A DNA stretch of 64,000 nucleotides, taken from Actinomycetota bacterium. Its GTDB lineage: Bacteria; Actinomycetota; Acidimicrobiia; Acidimicrobiales; Aldehydirespiratoraceae. The stretch lies in assembly GCA_029979265.1 (NCBI GenBank), contig JAPOHW010000009.1:82303-146302 (forward strand). Reading direction: 5' to 3'. Within the stretch, counting starts at the first letter, position 1; every line of letters starts with the position of its first letter. The position numbers were made by a program, and so were the translations under genes. Of this stretch, positions 26,808 through 36,251 are shown piece after piece. The notes beneath the pieces are model-generated. The model saw nothing but the letters and a program-made list of their open reading frames with translations, did not search any database and was not told where the DNA came from.

Positions 26808-27728
26808 ATGGACACACCCCGTCAGGCCCCGTTCCATCTGTGCGAGGAGCCCGTGCAGCATTGGCGCATCGGGCCGGTCACGGTGGCCCGGGTCGTCGAG
26901 GGCATCACCGAGTTCTCGGCGCGGATGTTCCTCCCCGAACTCACCGAGGAACAGATCGACGCAGCCGGAGCATGGGCAGCTCCCTTCTTCACCGAAGACA
27001 AGCGGCGCCTCCTCCTGTCGTGTCACAGCTTCCTGGTCAAGACGCCCGACACCACGATCGTGGTCGACACCTGTGTCGGCACGCACCAACCGCGATCGAT
27101 GCAGACCGATCCAACATTTCTCGACCGGCTCAGCGCCGTCATTCCTGGTGGCCGAGATGGCGTGGACGCCGTCGTCTGTACCCACCTGCACTTCGACCAC
27201 ATCGGGTGCAATACGATCGAGGTCGACGGCGTTCTGCAACCGACGTTCCCGAACGCCCAGTACCTCGTCGCCGAACCAGAACTGGCAGCCACCCTCGCCG
27301 ACGATCACATGGATGTCCTCGACGAGAGCATCCGGCCACTGCTCGACGCAGAGGTGCTCTACCCCGTGGCTCCCGACCATCGGATCGACCCATGGACCTG
27401 CCTGGTTCCCTCGCCGGGCCATTCTCCCGGCCACGTCTGCCTCTCGATCGAGACCGACACCGCCACTGCAGTGATCACCGGCGACGCAGTGCATTCGCCG
27501 CTGCAGTTCACGTACCCATCCGTCTCGGCCGAGATCGCCGACCACGACTCCGCCGAAGCAACGCGTACTCGGGAACGACTGGTCGCGCTACTCGCCGACA
27601 CCGACACCTTGGTGCTCGGTACCCACTTCCCGACACCGACGGCCGGCCATCTCCGAGGTGGCCCTCTCCCGTGGATCGAACCGGTCGAGGGACTCGACCT
27701 CGTCGGCCCTCTCAGAGTTCCTCGATGA
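26808..27728 (+). CDS. Metallo-beta-lactamase fold hydrolase
   Basis: A 306-residue MBL-fold protein. Zinc ligands are seen as THLHFDHIG near 125-133, a His in PGHSPGH near 205, an Asp in ITGDAVH near 225 and a His in LGTHFPTP near 270. Probably a lactonase or thioesterase-type hydrolase; not a resistance enzyme on this evidence. Its 3' end overlaps the convergent LLM gene by 17 bases. Confidence 0.85.
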   Translation: MDTPRQAPFHLCEEPVQHWRIGPVTVARVVEGITEFSARMFLPELTEEQIDAAGAWAAPFFTEDKRRLLLSCHSFLVKTPDTTIVVDTCVGTHQPRSMQTDPTFLDRLSAVIPGGRDGVDAVVCTHLHFDHIGCNTIEVDGVLQPTFPNAQYLVAEPELAATLADDHMDVLDESIRPLLDAEVLYPVAPDHRIDPWTCLVPSPGHSPGHVCLSIETDTATAVITGDAVHSPLQFTYPSVSAEIADHDSAEATRTRERLVALLADTDTLVLGTHFPTPTAGHLRGGPLPWIEPVEGLDLVGPLRVPR

Positions 27729-28764
27729 GCGAACGAAGCTTCCGAAGGGTACCGACCGGGTCGGGCCCTGCGAACGAGACACTGAGATGCGTCACACCTG
27801 CATCCTTCCAGCGGGCCAGGCGTTCCCCCACGATCGACGCCGGGCCGACGAGGTGGGCTCGCTCGAGGTAGTCACGGGGCACCGCCGCAGCCGCCTCAGC
27901 CTTGTGGCCGTCGAGATAGAGATCCTGGATGCGCTTCGCGTCCGCCTCGAAGCCCATCTTGCATGCGATGTCGTTGTAGAAGTTCTTGGTGCGAGCACCC
28001 ATGCCGCCCCAGTAGAGGGCAGTGTTGTCTCGGTCGTGGTCGAGAACGGCATCGGCACCGTTACCCGCGTACTCGTCACCGATCGCAACCAGTGCGCCCT
28101 TCGAGATCTGGAGTGGACCCAGAGTCGCCGGACGATCGGCCATTCCTTTCGCCAGCGCATCACCCCAGATCTGCGGAATCGCGTCGGGTAGATAGCTCGT
28201 GGGCAACCACCCCTCGGCACAGCGGGCCGTCTCGGCGACAGCGCGCGGCATCAGTGACGCCCACCAGATCGGCACACTCGGCCGAGGCAGGTGATTGATG
28301 ATCTTCAGCGGTTTGCCGAGTCCGGTCCCGAGCCCATCGGGCAACGGCAGTTGCACCGTCTCCCCGTCGTACTCGAGTTTCTCTCGACGCATGGCCATGC
28401 GAACGATGTCGATGTACTCGCTGATGCGCTTCACCGGCTTCTCGTAGGCAATGCCGTGAAAGCCTTCGACGACCTGCGGACCACTCGCCCCCAGCCCGAG
28501 AATGAACCGGCCGTCGCTGATCAGGTCGCACCCGGCCGCAGTCTGCGCGATCGCCGCTGCCGAGCGGGAATACACGTTGATGATTGCCGTACCGATCTCG
28601 ACCCGTTCGGTTGCCGCGGCAAGGTAGCCGACCCGGCTCACCGCATCGACGCTGTAGGCCTCACTGACCCACACGACATCGAGGCCAGCCCGCTCCAGCT
28701 CGACGATTCGGTCGACGGACTCCCGGAACTGCTGGGCGTAGCGAATGCCAGTGCCGATCTTCAT
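27712..28764 (-). CDS. LLM-class F420-dependent oxidoreductase
   Basis: A 350-residue TIM-barrel oxidoreductase of the luciferase-like group. GLDVVWVSEAY, RVEIGTAIINVYSR and FILGLGASGPQVVEGFHG match the F420-dependent branch common in actinobacteria (mer-, FGD- and hydroxymycolate-type enzymes). The substrate is not evident. Last gene of an eight-gene minus-strand run that begins with fadD, so it probably acts in that acyl or lipid catabolic route. Confidence 0.86.
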   Translation of the reverse strand: MKIGTGIRYAQQFRESVDRIVELERAGLDVVWVSEAYSVDAVSRVGYLAAATERVEIGTAIINVYSRSAAAIAQTAAGCDLISDGRFILGLGASGPQVVEGFHGIAYEKPVKRISEYIDIVRMAMRREKLEYDGETVQLPLPDGLGTGLGKPLKIINHLPRPSVPIWWASLMPRAVAETARCAEGWLPTSYLPDAIPQIWGDALAKGMADRPATLGPLQISKGALVAIGDEYAGNGADAVLDHDRDNTALYWGGMGARTKNFYNDIACKMGFEADAKRIQDLYLDGHKAEAAAAVPRDYLERAHLVGPASIVGERLARWKDAGVTHLSVSFAGPDPVGTLRKLRSLIEEL

Positions 28765-28776
28765 GACAGGCCGTTC

Positions 28777-29538
28777 CTACTTGGGCGCAAACCGCGTGCC
28801 GGCGTCGAGTCGGATGGTGTCGCCGTTGAGCATCGGGTTCTCGATGATCGCCACCGCCAGCCGACCGAATTCGTCAGGGACGCCGAGTCGCTTCGGAAAC
28901 GCTGCGTCTTTCGTCAACTGCGCGCCCCGCTCCTCGGTGACACCGGCGGTCAGCCCCGTGGCGAACAAGCTCGGCGCAATGGTCACGCACCGGATACCCA
29001 TCGATCCCAAATCGCGTGCGATCGTCAGTGTCATCCCGGCAATGCCCGCCTTTGCAGCGGTGTACGAGACCTGGCCGATCTGCCCCTCGAATGCCGCGAT
29101 CGACGCCGTGTTGATGAGTAGCCCTCGTTCCCCCTCGGGATTCGGTTCGTTCGTGCTCATGTGCCAGGCACAGAGCCGGTTGGTGTTGAACGTTGCGATC
29201 AGGTTCAGGTCGACGATGCGTCGAAAGTCGTCGAGCGGGTACGGCCCCTCACGACCCACGATGCGCCCCGCTTTCCCACCACCTGCAGTGTTGAGCGCAA
29301 CATCGACGCCGCCCATGGCCTCGACCGCCTCCTCGATCACGACCTCGATGCCCTCGAAATCGAGCACATCACACGGGTGCCATGTACCCCCGAGCTCAGT
29401 CGCAACGTCCGCCCCCGCCGACTGCTCCCGATCGAGGATCGCAACGGTGCCGCCACCGGCGGCGATACGAGTGGCGGTCGACCGCGCGAACCCTGACGCG
29501 CCGCCGATGATGATCGCCCGAAGGCCCTCCAGCTGCAT
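28777..29538 (-). CDS. SDR dehydrogenase, type-2 hydroxyacyl-CoA dehydrogenase-like
   Basis: A 253-residue classical short-chain dehydrogenase. Cofactor motif IGGASGFARS near 11-20, NTAGGG near 83, and active site Ser with YTAAK near 158-162. The length and FARSTATRIAAGG pattern resemble HSD17B10-type 3-hydroxyacyl-CoA dehydrogenases. Twelve bases upstream of the LLM gene in the same operon, it could oxidise the 3-hydroxyacyl-CoA formed after the dehydrogenases upstream. Confidence 0.85.
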   Translation of the reverse strand: MQLEGLRAIIIGGASGFARSTATRIAAGGGTVAILDREQSAGADVATELGGTWHPCDVLDFEGIEVVIEEAVEAMGGVDVALNTAGGGKAGRIVGREGPYPLDDFRRIVDLNLIATFNTNRLCAWHMSTNEPNPEGERGLLINTASIAAFEGQIGQVSYTAAKAGIAGMTLTIARDLGSMGIRCVTIAPSLFATGLTAGVTEERGAQLTKDAAFPKRLGVPDEFGRLAVAIIENPMLNGDTIRLDAGTRFAPK

Positions 29539-29548
29539 GTCCTACCTC

Positions 29549-31684
29549 CTAGCTGAGATTCGGTTCGCGAGGAAGACCAAGGACCCGTTCTGCGATCTGG
29601 TTCCGCACGATCTCCGACGTACCACCTGCGATCGAACTCGAACGGGCCTGGAGTGCAAAGGTCGCAGGATCGCCTGCCCCGGCCGAGACCGTCGCCATCG
29701 ACTCGCCGACGAGCCGGGCAGCGACACGGGCGCGCTCCTGCCCGATGACCGATCCGAGCAGTTTGGTCACAGCACCCTCTGCCCCCGGCTCGCCACCTTC
29801 GACCGAACGAATCACCCGTCGAACGTTGATCAACGCAGCCGCGGCGTCGGCCGCGACGAGCGCACCGACCTCACGCCGCATCCCCGCATCGTCGGGAGCA
29901 TGCTGCTGCAGCAGTGCGATCAAGTTCGGCTGGGGTCGAGCGCCGGACGAGGCACCGATCGAGACCCGCTCGTTGCCGAGGTTGGCGCGCGCTGCGGTCC
30001 AGCCACCGTTGACCGGTCCGACCACGTCGTCGTCGGGGACGAACACATCGTCGAAGAAGATCTCGTTGAAGTGTGCTTCGCCGGTGATCTGCTTCAAGGG
30101 CCGAACCTCGACACCCGGGGCGTCCATCTCGATCACCATCATCGAGATGCCCTGGTGTTTCGGCGCGTCGGGATCGGTACGGACCGTGGCGAAACCATGG
30201 GTGGCCAGGTGGCCACCGGTTGTCCACACCTTCTGGCCAGTCACCTTCCAGCCGCCCTCGACCCTGACCCCGCGGGTCTTCACACCGGCAGCGTCGGAGC
30301 CCGCCTCCGGTTCGGAGTAGAGCTGACAGATGTCGATGTCGCCGTGAAGGCTCGGCCAGATCCATCGCTCGATCTGATCGTCGGTGCCATGGTTCAGGAT
30401 CGTGAGGGTGTTCCAACCACTGATACCCAGGTTGGGACGTGGGATTCCCTCGAACTCCTCGTCGATGACCAACTGCTCGATCGGCGACGCGCTGCGCCCG
30501 TACGGTGTCGGCCAGTGCGGCACCAAGAAACCGCTGTCGGCAATCGCCCGGCGGGCCGCCTTGCCGCGCAGCCCCCGGTAGGTCTCGATGAACGCTCGAC
30601 ACTCCTCACGCAGCGCGTCGGTGTCACCCTCGACCTCGTAGCCGGTCTGGGCCCGGACCCCCGCTGCCGCCAACGTTGCGACGGCCGCCTTGGCTGTGCC
30701 GTCTCCCGCCAAGACCGCGTGACCGGCATGGGCCCGGCGCAGAAAGAAGTGGGCATCGTGTTCCCAGGTGAACCCGATGCCACCGAGGATCTGAATGTGC
30801 AGCTCGGCGCACTCGACCGCTGCCGGCAGGGCCAGTGATGCTGCGATCGCGGCACCGATATCGGCCTCGTCCGGGGTCAAACCGGGCCGAGCGGCACCCC
30901 ATGCCGCAGCAACTGCCAGCTCGGAGGCGACCAGCATATTCGCCAGATGATGTTTGACCGCCTGGAACGAGCCGATGACCCGACCGAACTGCACGCGCTC
31001 TTTCGCATAGGTCGTTGCACGGTCGACGCACGCTCTCGCCGTCCCGGCAAGTTCGGCCGAACCGAGCACACGGGCGAGCCGACGGAGCTCGTTCGCCGCA
31101 CCGGGAACGATCGTCGCCGGCGTCGCATCGAGCGTCACCGCAGCGACCCGCCGCGACGTGTCGAGGTTGTCCACTGCGGCAACCGAGACACCGACTGATG
31201 CAGTGTCGATGACGGCGACATCGTTGCCGACCGGCACGACGAGAACACTGGCCAACTCCGCTCCGAGAACCAACCCGGCCGGGCCGGTGACGGTGTCGTC
31301 GACCACCTCGAGTTGACCGCCGAGGCCGAAACCGCCGATGACCTCACCGGACGCGAGCCCGGGAAGCAAGGAAGGGTCGGCACCGGTCGACGCCAGAAAC
31401 GACGAGACCACGACCGTCGAAAGCAACGGGCCCGGCGCGACGGCGTAACCCGATTCGAACAGAATCACCGCAAGCTCAGCGAGGTCGTAACCGGCACCAC
31501 CGACCTCTTCGGAAAGATGGAGCCCGAGCCAGCCGAGCTCAGCGATCTCGTTCCAGTGATCGGGCAGCCGATCGGTCGACGCACCGAGCGTGGCCCGATG
31601 CGCTGCGCTCATGTCTCGAGTGGCGAGCAGATCACGGGCGACATCGGCGAGCGATCGATGATCGTCGGTGATGGCGTAACTCAT
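29549..31684 (-). CDS. Double acyl-CoA dehydrogenase (FadE34-like fusion)
   Basis: A natural fusion of two acyl-CoA dehydrogenase units in 711 residues. The first (about 1-345) ends with LGGIGFTWEHDAHFFLRRA, and the second (about 355-711) has QLYSEPEAGSDAAG, KVWTTGGH and ends with IAGGTSEIVRNQIAERVLG. The organisation and length match mycobacterial FadE34, which acts on steroid side-chain CoA esters; in such pairs only one unit usually keeps FAD and the catalytic base. ATG at 31684 is chosen by homology of the first helix. Substrate remains unknown; the neighbouring genes also fit sterol- or isoprenoid-like acids. Confidence 0.87.
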   Translation of the reverse strand: MSYAITDDHRSLADVARDLLATRDMSAAHRATLGASTDRLPDHWNEIAELGWLGLHLSEEVGGAGYDLAELAVILFESGYAVAPGPLLSTVVVSSFLASTGADPSLLPGLASGEVIGGFGLGGQLEVVDDTVTGPAGLVLGAELASVLVVPVGNDVAVIDTASVGVSVAAVDNLDTSRRVAAVTLDATPATIVPGAANELRRLARVLGSAELAGTARACVDRATTYAKERVQFGRVIGSFQAVKHHLANMLVASELAVAAAWGAARPGLTPDEADIGAAIAASLALPAAVECAELHIQILGGIGFTWEHDAHFFLRRAHAGHAVLAGDGTAKAAVATLAAAGVRAQTGYEVEGDTDALREECRAFIETYRGLRGKAARRAIADSGFLVPHWPTPYGRSASPIEQLVIDEEFEGIPRPNLGISGWNTLTILNHGTDDQIERWIWPSLHGDIDICQLYSEPEAGSDAAGVKTRGVRVEGGWKVTGQKVWTTGGHLATHGFATVRTDPDAPKHQGISMMVIEMDAPGVEVRPLKQITGEAHFNEIFFDDVFVPDDDVVGPVNGGWTAARANLGNERVSIGASSGARPQPNLIALLQQHAPDDAGMRREVGALVAADAAAALINVRRVIRSVEGGEPGAEGAVTKLLGSVIGQERARVAARLVGESMATVSAGAGDPATFALQARSSSIAGGTSEIVRNQIAERVLGLPREPNLS

Positions 31685-31756
31685 GGACGCGATCCTCCCG
31701 CTGCCGTCGCAGAGACGCAAACCTGTCTGGCCGTCGGCGGGCGTCGAGCGAACGAC

Positions 31757-32998
31757 TCAGAGACGTCCGACCTCACGGAACGGCATCCCGCGGTCGGCAG
31801 CCGGTTCCTTTGGTAGGCCGAGGATGCTCTCGCCGATGATGTTGTGTTGAATCTCGTCGGTGCCGCCGGCGATGGACTGCGCCGGTGTCGAGACGAGGAT
31901 CTCCGCCACGATCTCGTGAACCGGGTCGTCCGAACGATCGAGCATGGCGGCAGCGCTGGCGATGCGACCGTGGAGTTCGTTGCAGCGCCGGGCCACTTCC
32001 GATGTCGCAAGTTTGCCGATCGATCCCTCTGACCCCGGTGGCCGTCCGAGCGCCTGGTTGGCCCGGGCTCGCTCGGCGGTCCAGGCTGCCGCCTTCTCGA
32101 AGGCCCACAGCCGCATCATGTCGTCACGCAGGACCGGGTCGTCGATCACCCCTCCGGCCCGAGCCCGCTCGACCAGCAGATCGGGGCGACCCATCCGCTG
32201 CGGGTACCACTCATAGGTCTTGTTGTACTCGGCGTACTCGAGACGGAACTCGTCGATCACCCGACCGCGGGCGTCGGCCCGCAGGGAGACCGCTCGCTCG
32301 CCGGCGTACCGGCGCTCGTGGGCGAGTGTTGCGCGGGCCACCACCCATCCCCCACCGATCTCGCCCACGACGTTCGCAGTCGGGATCTCGGCGTCGGTCA
32401 TGAAGACCTCGTTGAACGAACTGCGATGGTTCATCTGCTCGATCGGCCTGACCTCCACCCCGGCCTGGCGCATGTCGAGGACGAAGTACGTGATGCCCTG
32501 ATGCTTCACCACCTCCCAGTCGGTGCGAGCGACGAGGATCGCCAAGTCAGCGTGGTGCGCACTCGTGTTCCAGACCTTCTGACCGTTGACGACCCACGTA
32601 TCGCCGTCGAGGGTGGCGGTCGCCTTGAGCCCGGCCAGATCCGAGCCTGCCCCCGGCTCCGAGAAGAGCTGGCACCAGGTGTGTTCACCGGTCAGCGCGG
32701 CCCCCAGAACGCGGCGCTTGAGGTCGTCCGACCCGTGCTCGTACAGCGTCGGTGCTGCAAGGCTCGCTCCGGCTCCGAGCGGCAGGGTGACACCTCCGGC
32801 CCGCCGGATCGCAGTGTGCGCGACCCGATCGACCCAGTGCGGCATGCCCTTCCCGAACCACTCGGTCGTCCACGACGGGACCGCCCACCCCGACTCGAGG
32901 AGACAGATCCGCCACTCGAGAAGCGAGAGGTCGGGGTCCCATGCACTGCGGAACCAGTCGAGAACCTCACCCTCGATGTCGACTTCGGTCAGTGGCAT
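31757..32998 (-). CDS. Acyl-CoA dehydrogenase
   Basis: A single-unit acyl-CoA dehydrogenase of 413 residues. FAD and substrate motifs are CQLFSEPGAGSDLAG near 108 and VNGQKVWNTSAHHAD near 137; the C-terminus has SIAGGTDEIQHNIIGESILGLP. Separated from the double FadE by 72 bases and from the SDR upstream by three. It may form a heteromeric pair with the fusion protein, as steroid-type FadE enzymes do. Confidence 0.9.
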   Translation of the reverse strand: MPLTEVDIEGEVLDWFRSAWDPDLSLLEWRICLLESGWAVPSWTTEWFGKGMPHWVDRVAHTAIRRAGGVTLPLGAGASLAAPTLYEHGSDDLKRRVLGAALTGEHTWCQLFSEPGAGSDLAGLKATATLDGDTWVVNGQKVWNTSAHHADLAILVARTDWEVVKHQGITYFVLDMRQAGVEVRPIEQMNHRSSFNEVFMTDAEIPTANVVGEIGGGWVVARATLAHERRYAGERAVSLRADARGRVIDEFRLEYAEYNKTYEWYPQRMGRPDLLVERARAGGVIDDPVLRDDMMRLWAFEKAAAWTAERARANQALGRPPGSEGSIGKLATSEVARRCNELHGRIASAAAMLDRSDDPVHEIVAEILVSTPAQSIAGGTDEIQHNIIGESILGLPKEPAADRGMPFREVGRL

Positions 32999-33001
32999 CG
33001 A

Positions 33002-33940
33002 CTACTCGGCGCGCCGCGACTCGAGCCGGGTGCCGGTCACCACGACGTCTCGCGACAGCACATGGCCGGTCTCCCACGCACCGACGACACGATCGACCTC
33101 ATCGATCTCCCACCGACCATCGGTGTCGGCGATGTCGGTCCGGGCCCATTCGAGGTAGCGAGCGATGCGATTCCCTGCCACCCAGTACACCTGCGCAGTC
33201 GCCGGACAGTCCGCCGTGCACAGCCAGGCGACGAGCGGGGAGATGTTCGCCGGATCCCACTGGTCGAACGAGCCGTCCTCGGGTTCGCCGATGCGTTCGC
33301 CGAGTCCCGGGGTCGAGAGTGTCATGCGCGTCCTCGCTCCGGGAGCGATCGCGTTGACACGAACGCCGTACCGGCCGAGTTCTTGGGCACCGATGATGGA
33401 CAGCGTTGCGATCGCCGACTTTGCAGCGCCGTAATTCGACTGCCCGACATTGGAATGCAGACCCGACGTCGACGAGGTGTTGACGATCGAACCCCGCACC
33501 TCTGCACCCGACTTCGCCTGCTCCCGCCAGTGGGCTGCGGCGTGCTTCATCATCAACCAGGTGCCCTTGAGGTGGACGTCGATGACCGTGTCCCACTCCT
33601 CCTCGCTCATCGACACCAACATCCGGTCACGCAAGATGCCGGCGTTGTTCACCACGGCATGAAGATCGCCATACGTCTCGATCGCCGCATCGACGATGCG
33701 CTTGGAGCTGTCCCACGCTGCCACCGAGTCGCCATTCGCAATCGCAGTACCGCCCATGGCCCTGATTTCATCGACCACCTGCTGTGCGGGCCCTGCATCG
33801 CCTCCCGTGCCGTCCTGGGCGCCGCCGAGATCGTTGACGACGACCTTGGCGCCCTCCGCAGCCATCAGCAGAGCGTGCTCACGTCCCACCCCCCGCCCGG
33901 CTCCGGTGACGATCACGACCCGTCCGTCCAGCCGACCCAC
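33002..33940 (-). CDS. SDR dehydrogenase with C-terminal extension
   Basis: A 312-residue short-chain dehydrogenase: TGAGRGVGRE near 11-20, NNAGILRD near 92, and SNYGAAKSA with the Tyr/Lys pair near 164-168. It is about 50 residues longer than a minimal SDR; the tail resembles actinobacterial hydroxyacyl-CoA dehydrogenases similar to the peroxisomal MFE-2 dehydrogenase domain. The GTG at 33940 is used, with AGGGGG upstream. Three bases from the next dehydrogenase gene. Confidence 0.84.
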   Translation of the reverse strand: MGRLDGRVVIVTGAGRGVGREHALLMAAEGAKVVVNDLGGAQDGTGGDAGPAQQVVDEIRAMGGTAIANGDSVAAWDSSKRIVDAAIETYGDLHAVVNNAGILRDRMLVSMSEEEWDTVIDVHLKGTWLMMKHAAAHWREQAKSGAEVRGSIVNTSSTSGLHSNVGQSNYGAAKSAIATLSIIGAQELGRYGVRVNAIAPGARTRMTLSTPGLGERIGEPEDGSFDQWDPANISPLVAWLCTADCPATAQVYWVAGNRIARYLEWARTDIADTDGRWEIDEVDRVVGAWETGHVLSRDVVVTGTRLESRRAE

Positions 33941-34019
33941 AGCAGACCCCCTTGTCCGGCCTTCGATCTTGTTGCCTCGATTCAACCCGACCGGTGACCA
34001 TGCCGCCAGCCCGGTGGAG

Positions 34020-35063
34020 TCAGCCGAGCCGGTCGAGCGCCCCCATGTCGAGCGCGTGGCGCCCATGCCGGTTGAGCATCAGGGTGAACAGGGCGTCGCC
34101 CCGGTCGGTCTGTTCGGCCATGACGGTGGCCGTCATCGCGATCACGACGCCATGCAACGACCCCAGTGCGTACTCCTCGAGGCACTGCTGGATGGGATGG
34201 TCGACACCGCGCCCAGCGAGTTCGCCGACATAGCGAGCCAGCATGTCGTGCTCGATCTCGCGTCGACGCTCGGGGGGTACGGCAGCGCCGAGGAGATACG
34301 CCACATCGGTGGTGCCACTTCCGAGCGACAGTGTCTGCCAGTCGACCACCATGATCGGAGGAGCGGCGGCGTCGACACCGAAGAGGAAGTTGTCCGGACG
34401 GAAGTCACCGTGCACCAGCGTCACCGGCGCGGCACGGCCCACATAGCGGGGCGCACGTTCGACGAACGCGGCAAGCAGGTCGGCCACATCTGCGTCGAGA
34501 CCGGCACCGAGCCGATCCTGTACGACGGCGTGAAAGAACGCCATCCGTTCGCCGGACTCGGCGGCCCGCTCCTCGGGATCGTCCCGAAAGGGGTCGAACG
34601 CCGGCTGATCGACTGCGCCCCAGACCGGTGCGTGCAGTGCTGCAGCTTGATCGATTGCCAAGGCGAGCTGTTCGTCGGTCGCCTCGGTGAACTGATCTCC
34701 CTGTCGTGACCCTGCAAGGTCTTCGAGCACCAGGCAGAAGTCGTCGGTTGCCACATGGAGCGCAATGAGCGCAGGTGCCGCCACATCGGTCAGCGCCTTG
34801 ACCGACCGGTAGAACGAACACTCCTTCTGGTAGATGCCATGTTCGAACGAAATGTTCCGAACGGTCTCGTCGGCACTCGGGATCTTGACCACGATCGACG
34901 ACGGTCCGGTGTTGGTCCCCCAGTCGAGCGACCAACGAGCGTTCCGGCTCATCTGCCCGGTTCCGATGAACCCGGCGAACTCGACGTCTCGCGGTGTCGC
35001 ACCGCCGATCTCGACGTTCGACGCGATCCAGCCGGGATCGAGCCCCACGAACATCTCGGTCAT
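34020..35063 (-). CDS. Phosphotransferase of the APH/choline kinase fold
   Basis: A 347-residue kinase-fold protein. The catalytic loop is LVHGDFRPDNFLFG with HGD near 217, and the metal site follows as VVDWQ near 240. Such proteins in acyl-CoA dehydrogenase operons (ACAD10-like) may phosphorylate 4-hydroxyacyl-CoA or other hydroxylated substrates. The start overlaps the stop of the upstream gene by four bases (ATGA). Not an antibiotic resistance gene on this evidence. Confidence 0.82.
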   Translation of the reverse strand: MTEMFVGLDPGWIASNVEIGGATPRDVEFAGFIGTGQMSRNARWSLDWGTNTGPSSIVVKIPSADETVRNISFEHGIYQKECSFYRSVKALTDVAAPALIALHVATDDFCLVLEDLAGSRQGDQFTEATDEQLALAIDQAAALHAPVWGAVDQPAFDPFRDDPEERAAESGERMAFFHAVVQDRLGAGLDADVADLLAAFVERAPRYVGRAAPVTLVHGDFRPDNFLFGVDAAAPPIMVVDWQTLSLGSGTTDVAYLLGAAVPPERRREIEHDMLARYVGELAGRGVDHPIQQCLEEYALGSLHGVVIAMTATVMAEQTDRGDALFTLMLNRHGRHALDMGALDRLG

Positions 35064-36190
35064 GATGCGCCGTCGAACAGACCGGTGAGACCTGATGGAC
35101 CGTGGGGGCCGATCACGATTTGCTCGAGCGCCCCGATGCCGGTACGGCCTTGATCGTCGGCCACGGTGACGACCTGTTGCACATGGATGTTCTCGGGTGC
35201 CTCCGGGTCGAGGTCGAGCGGATCGAAACTCTCGCCCTCGACTGCGATTTCACCCTTCCACACCCCCTGATTCCATGACGGGTGACCGTAGCCGAGCCCC
35301 TTGAACTGGAATCGAAGCTGTGGTTCCAACGTGATCGAGCGGGTCTGACCGTACATATCGATCAGATCGAGCTCCGCCCGCTTCGCCCAGCGCGTGCCTG
35401 ATACGTACTCGACGCGGTGCAGCGCAGTCGCCATGTGGGTGGCGACCTCGTCGAGTTCGTCGGGGATGTCGGTACCGCTGGCATACAGCGGCGACGTCAG
35501 ACCCTCGCGCACGATCGCCTCACCGTTGGGCCCGTCGAAGAACACCGCATGGGTCACATGATCGTCCCAGTGCAGCGGTGCCCACAGAAAAAAGAAGGAG
35601 GGCAGCGCTTGTGCCGGTGCACCCACCGGAATCCGCTCGCCGACGCCCCGCACCCCCCAGGAGCGATCCTTCGTCCCGCGCCACGTCTCCTCGTCGACGA
35701 CGAACTCACCATCGGGATGGCTGATGGTGCCGCGCCAGCGTCCGAACTGGGCGAACCGGGTCGCGTCCATCGATCGGCGTTGGCGATTCCACAGCACCTG
35801 CCGGGCCTCTTGGATCGCAGACGTTCGGGCCGAGAAGGTCAGGTCGGCTGCAATTCCCGTCTCGTTGTCCTCGATGATGATGCGGGCGGTCCGGAGTGGC
35901 TCGACGATCTCCATCCGAACCGGACCGACCGACTGGTCGGTGCGTTCCTGCGGCGCCCGCCGCGAGGCATAGAGACAGTGCTGTTGTCCACCTGCCTCGA
36001 CGCAGGAGAAGTGAGCGTCGAGGATCTGTCGGTGCGGGTACACAGCAATTCCAAACCCGAAATACCGGGTGCCGTCGAGGTTGTAGCCGTTGAACCAGGT
36101 GCGGTCGTACACGTTCGGGTCCGACGATGCCGGGTGCGCAATGGGCTCCGGCGTCTGGTGGATCGGGTAGTCGTCGAGGCGGTTCAGCAC
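35060..36190 (-). CDS. Uncharacterised AttH/lipocalin-like protein (DUF7064/7065-like)
   Basis: A 376-residue soluble protein without signal peptide. RTWFNGYNLDGTRYFGFGI near 40-60, DETWRGTKDRSWGVRGVG near 160-178 and FFFLWAPLHWDD suggest the double lipocalin-like fold of hydroxyneurosporene synthase (CrtC) and AttH-type proteins. I do not recognise a proven function. The start is uncertain: the GTG at 36190 is the best candidate and has a weak ribosome binding site. Coupled to the phosphotransferase by a four-base overlap, which hints that the two act on the same hydrophobic substrate. Confidence 0.62.
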   Translation of the reverse strand: MLNRLDDYPIHQTPEPIAHPASSDPNVYDRTWFNGYNLDGTRYFGFGIAVYPHRQILDAHFSCVEAGGQQHCLYASRRAPQERTDQSVGPVRMEIVEPLRTARIIIEDNETGIAADLTFSARTSAIQEARQVLWNRQRRSMDATRFAQFGRWRGTISHPDGEFVVDEETWRGTKDRSWGVRGVGERIPVGAPAQALPSFFFLWAPLHWDDHVTHAVFFDGPNGEAIVREGLTSPLYASGTDIPDELDEVATHMATALHRVEYVSGTRWAKRAELDLIDMYGQTRSITLEPQLRFQFKGLGYGHPSWNQGVWKGEIAVEGESFDPLDLDPEAPENIHVQQVVTVADDQGRTGIGALEQIVIGPHGPSGLTGLFDGAS

Positions 36191-36251
36191 AGACGCGAGC
36201 GTGACTGTCCTGCGATCTGTCGTCAAATGACGGAGGGATCCTCCGCCGGGC

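Noticed and set aside
34020..35063. Aminoglycoside resistance kinase
   Set aside because: Only the general kinase fold is shared; the operon context is lipid catabolism.
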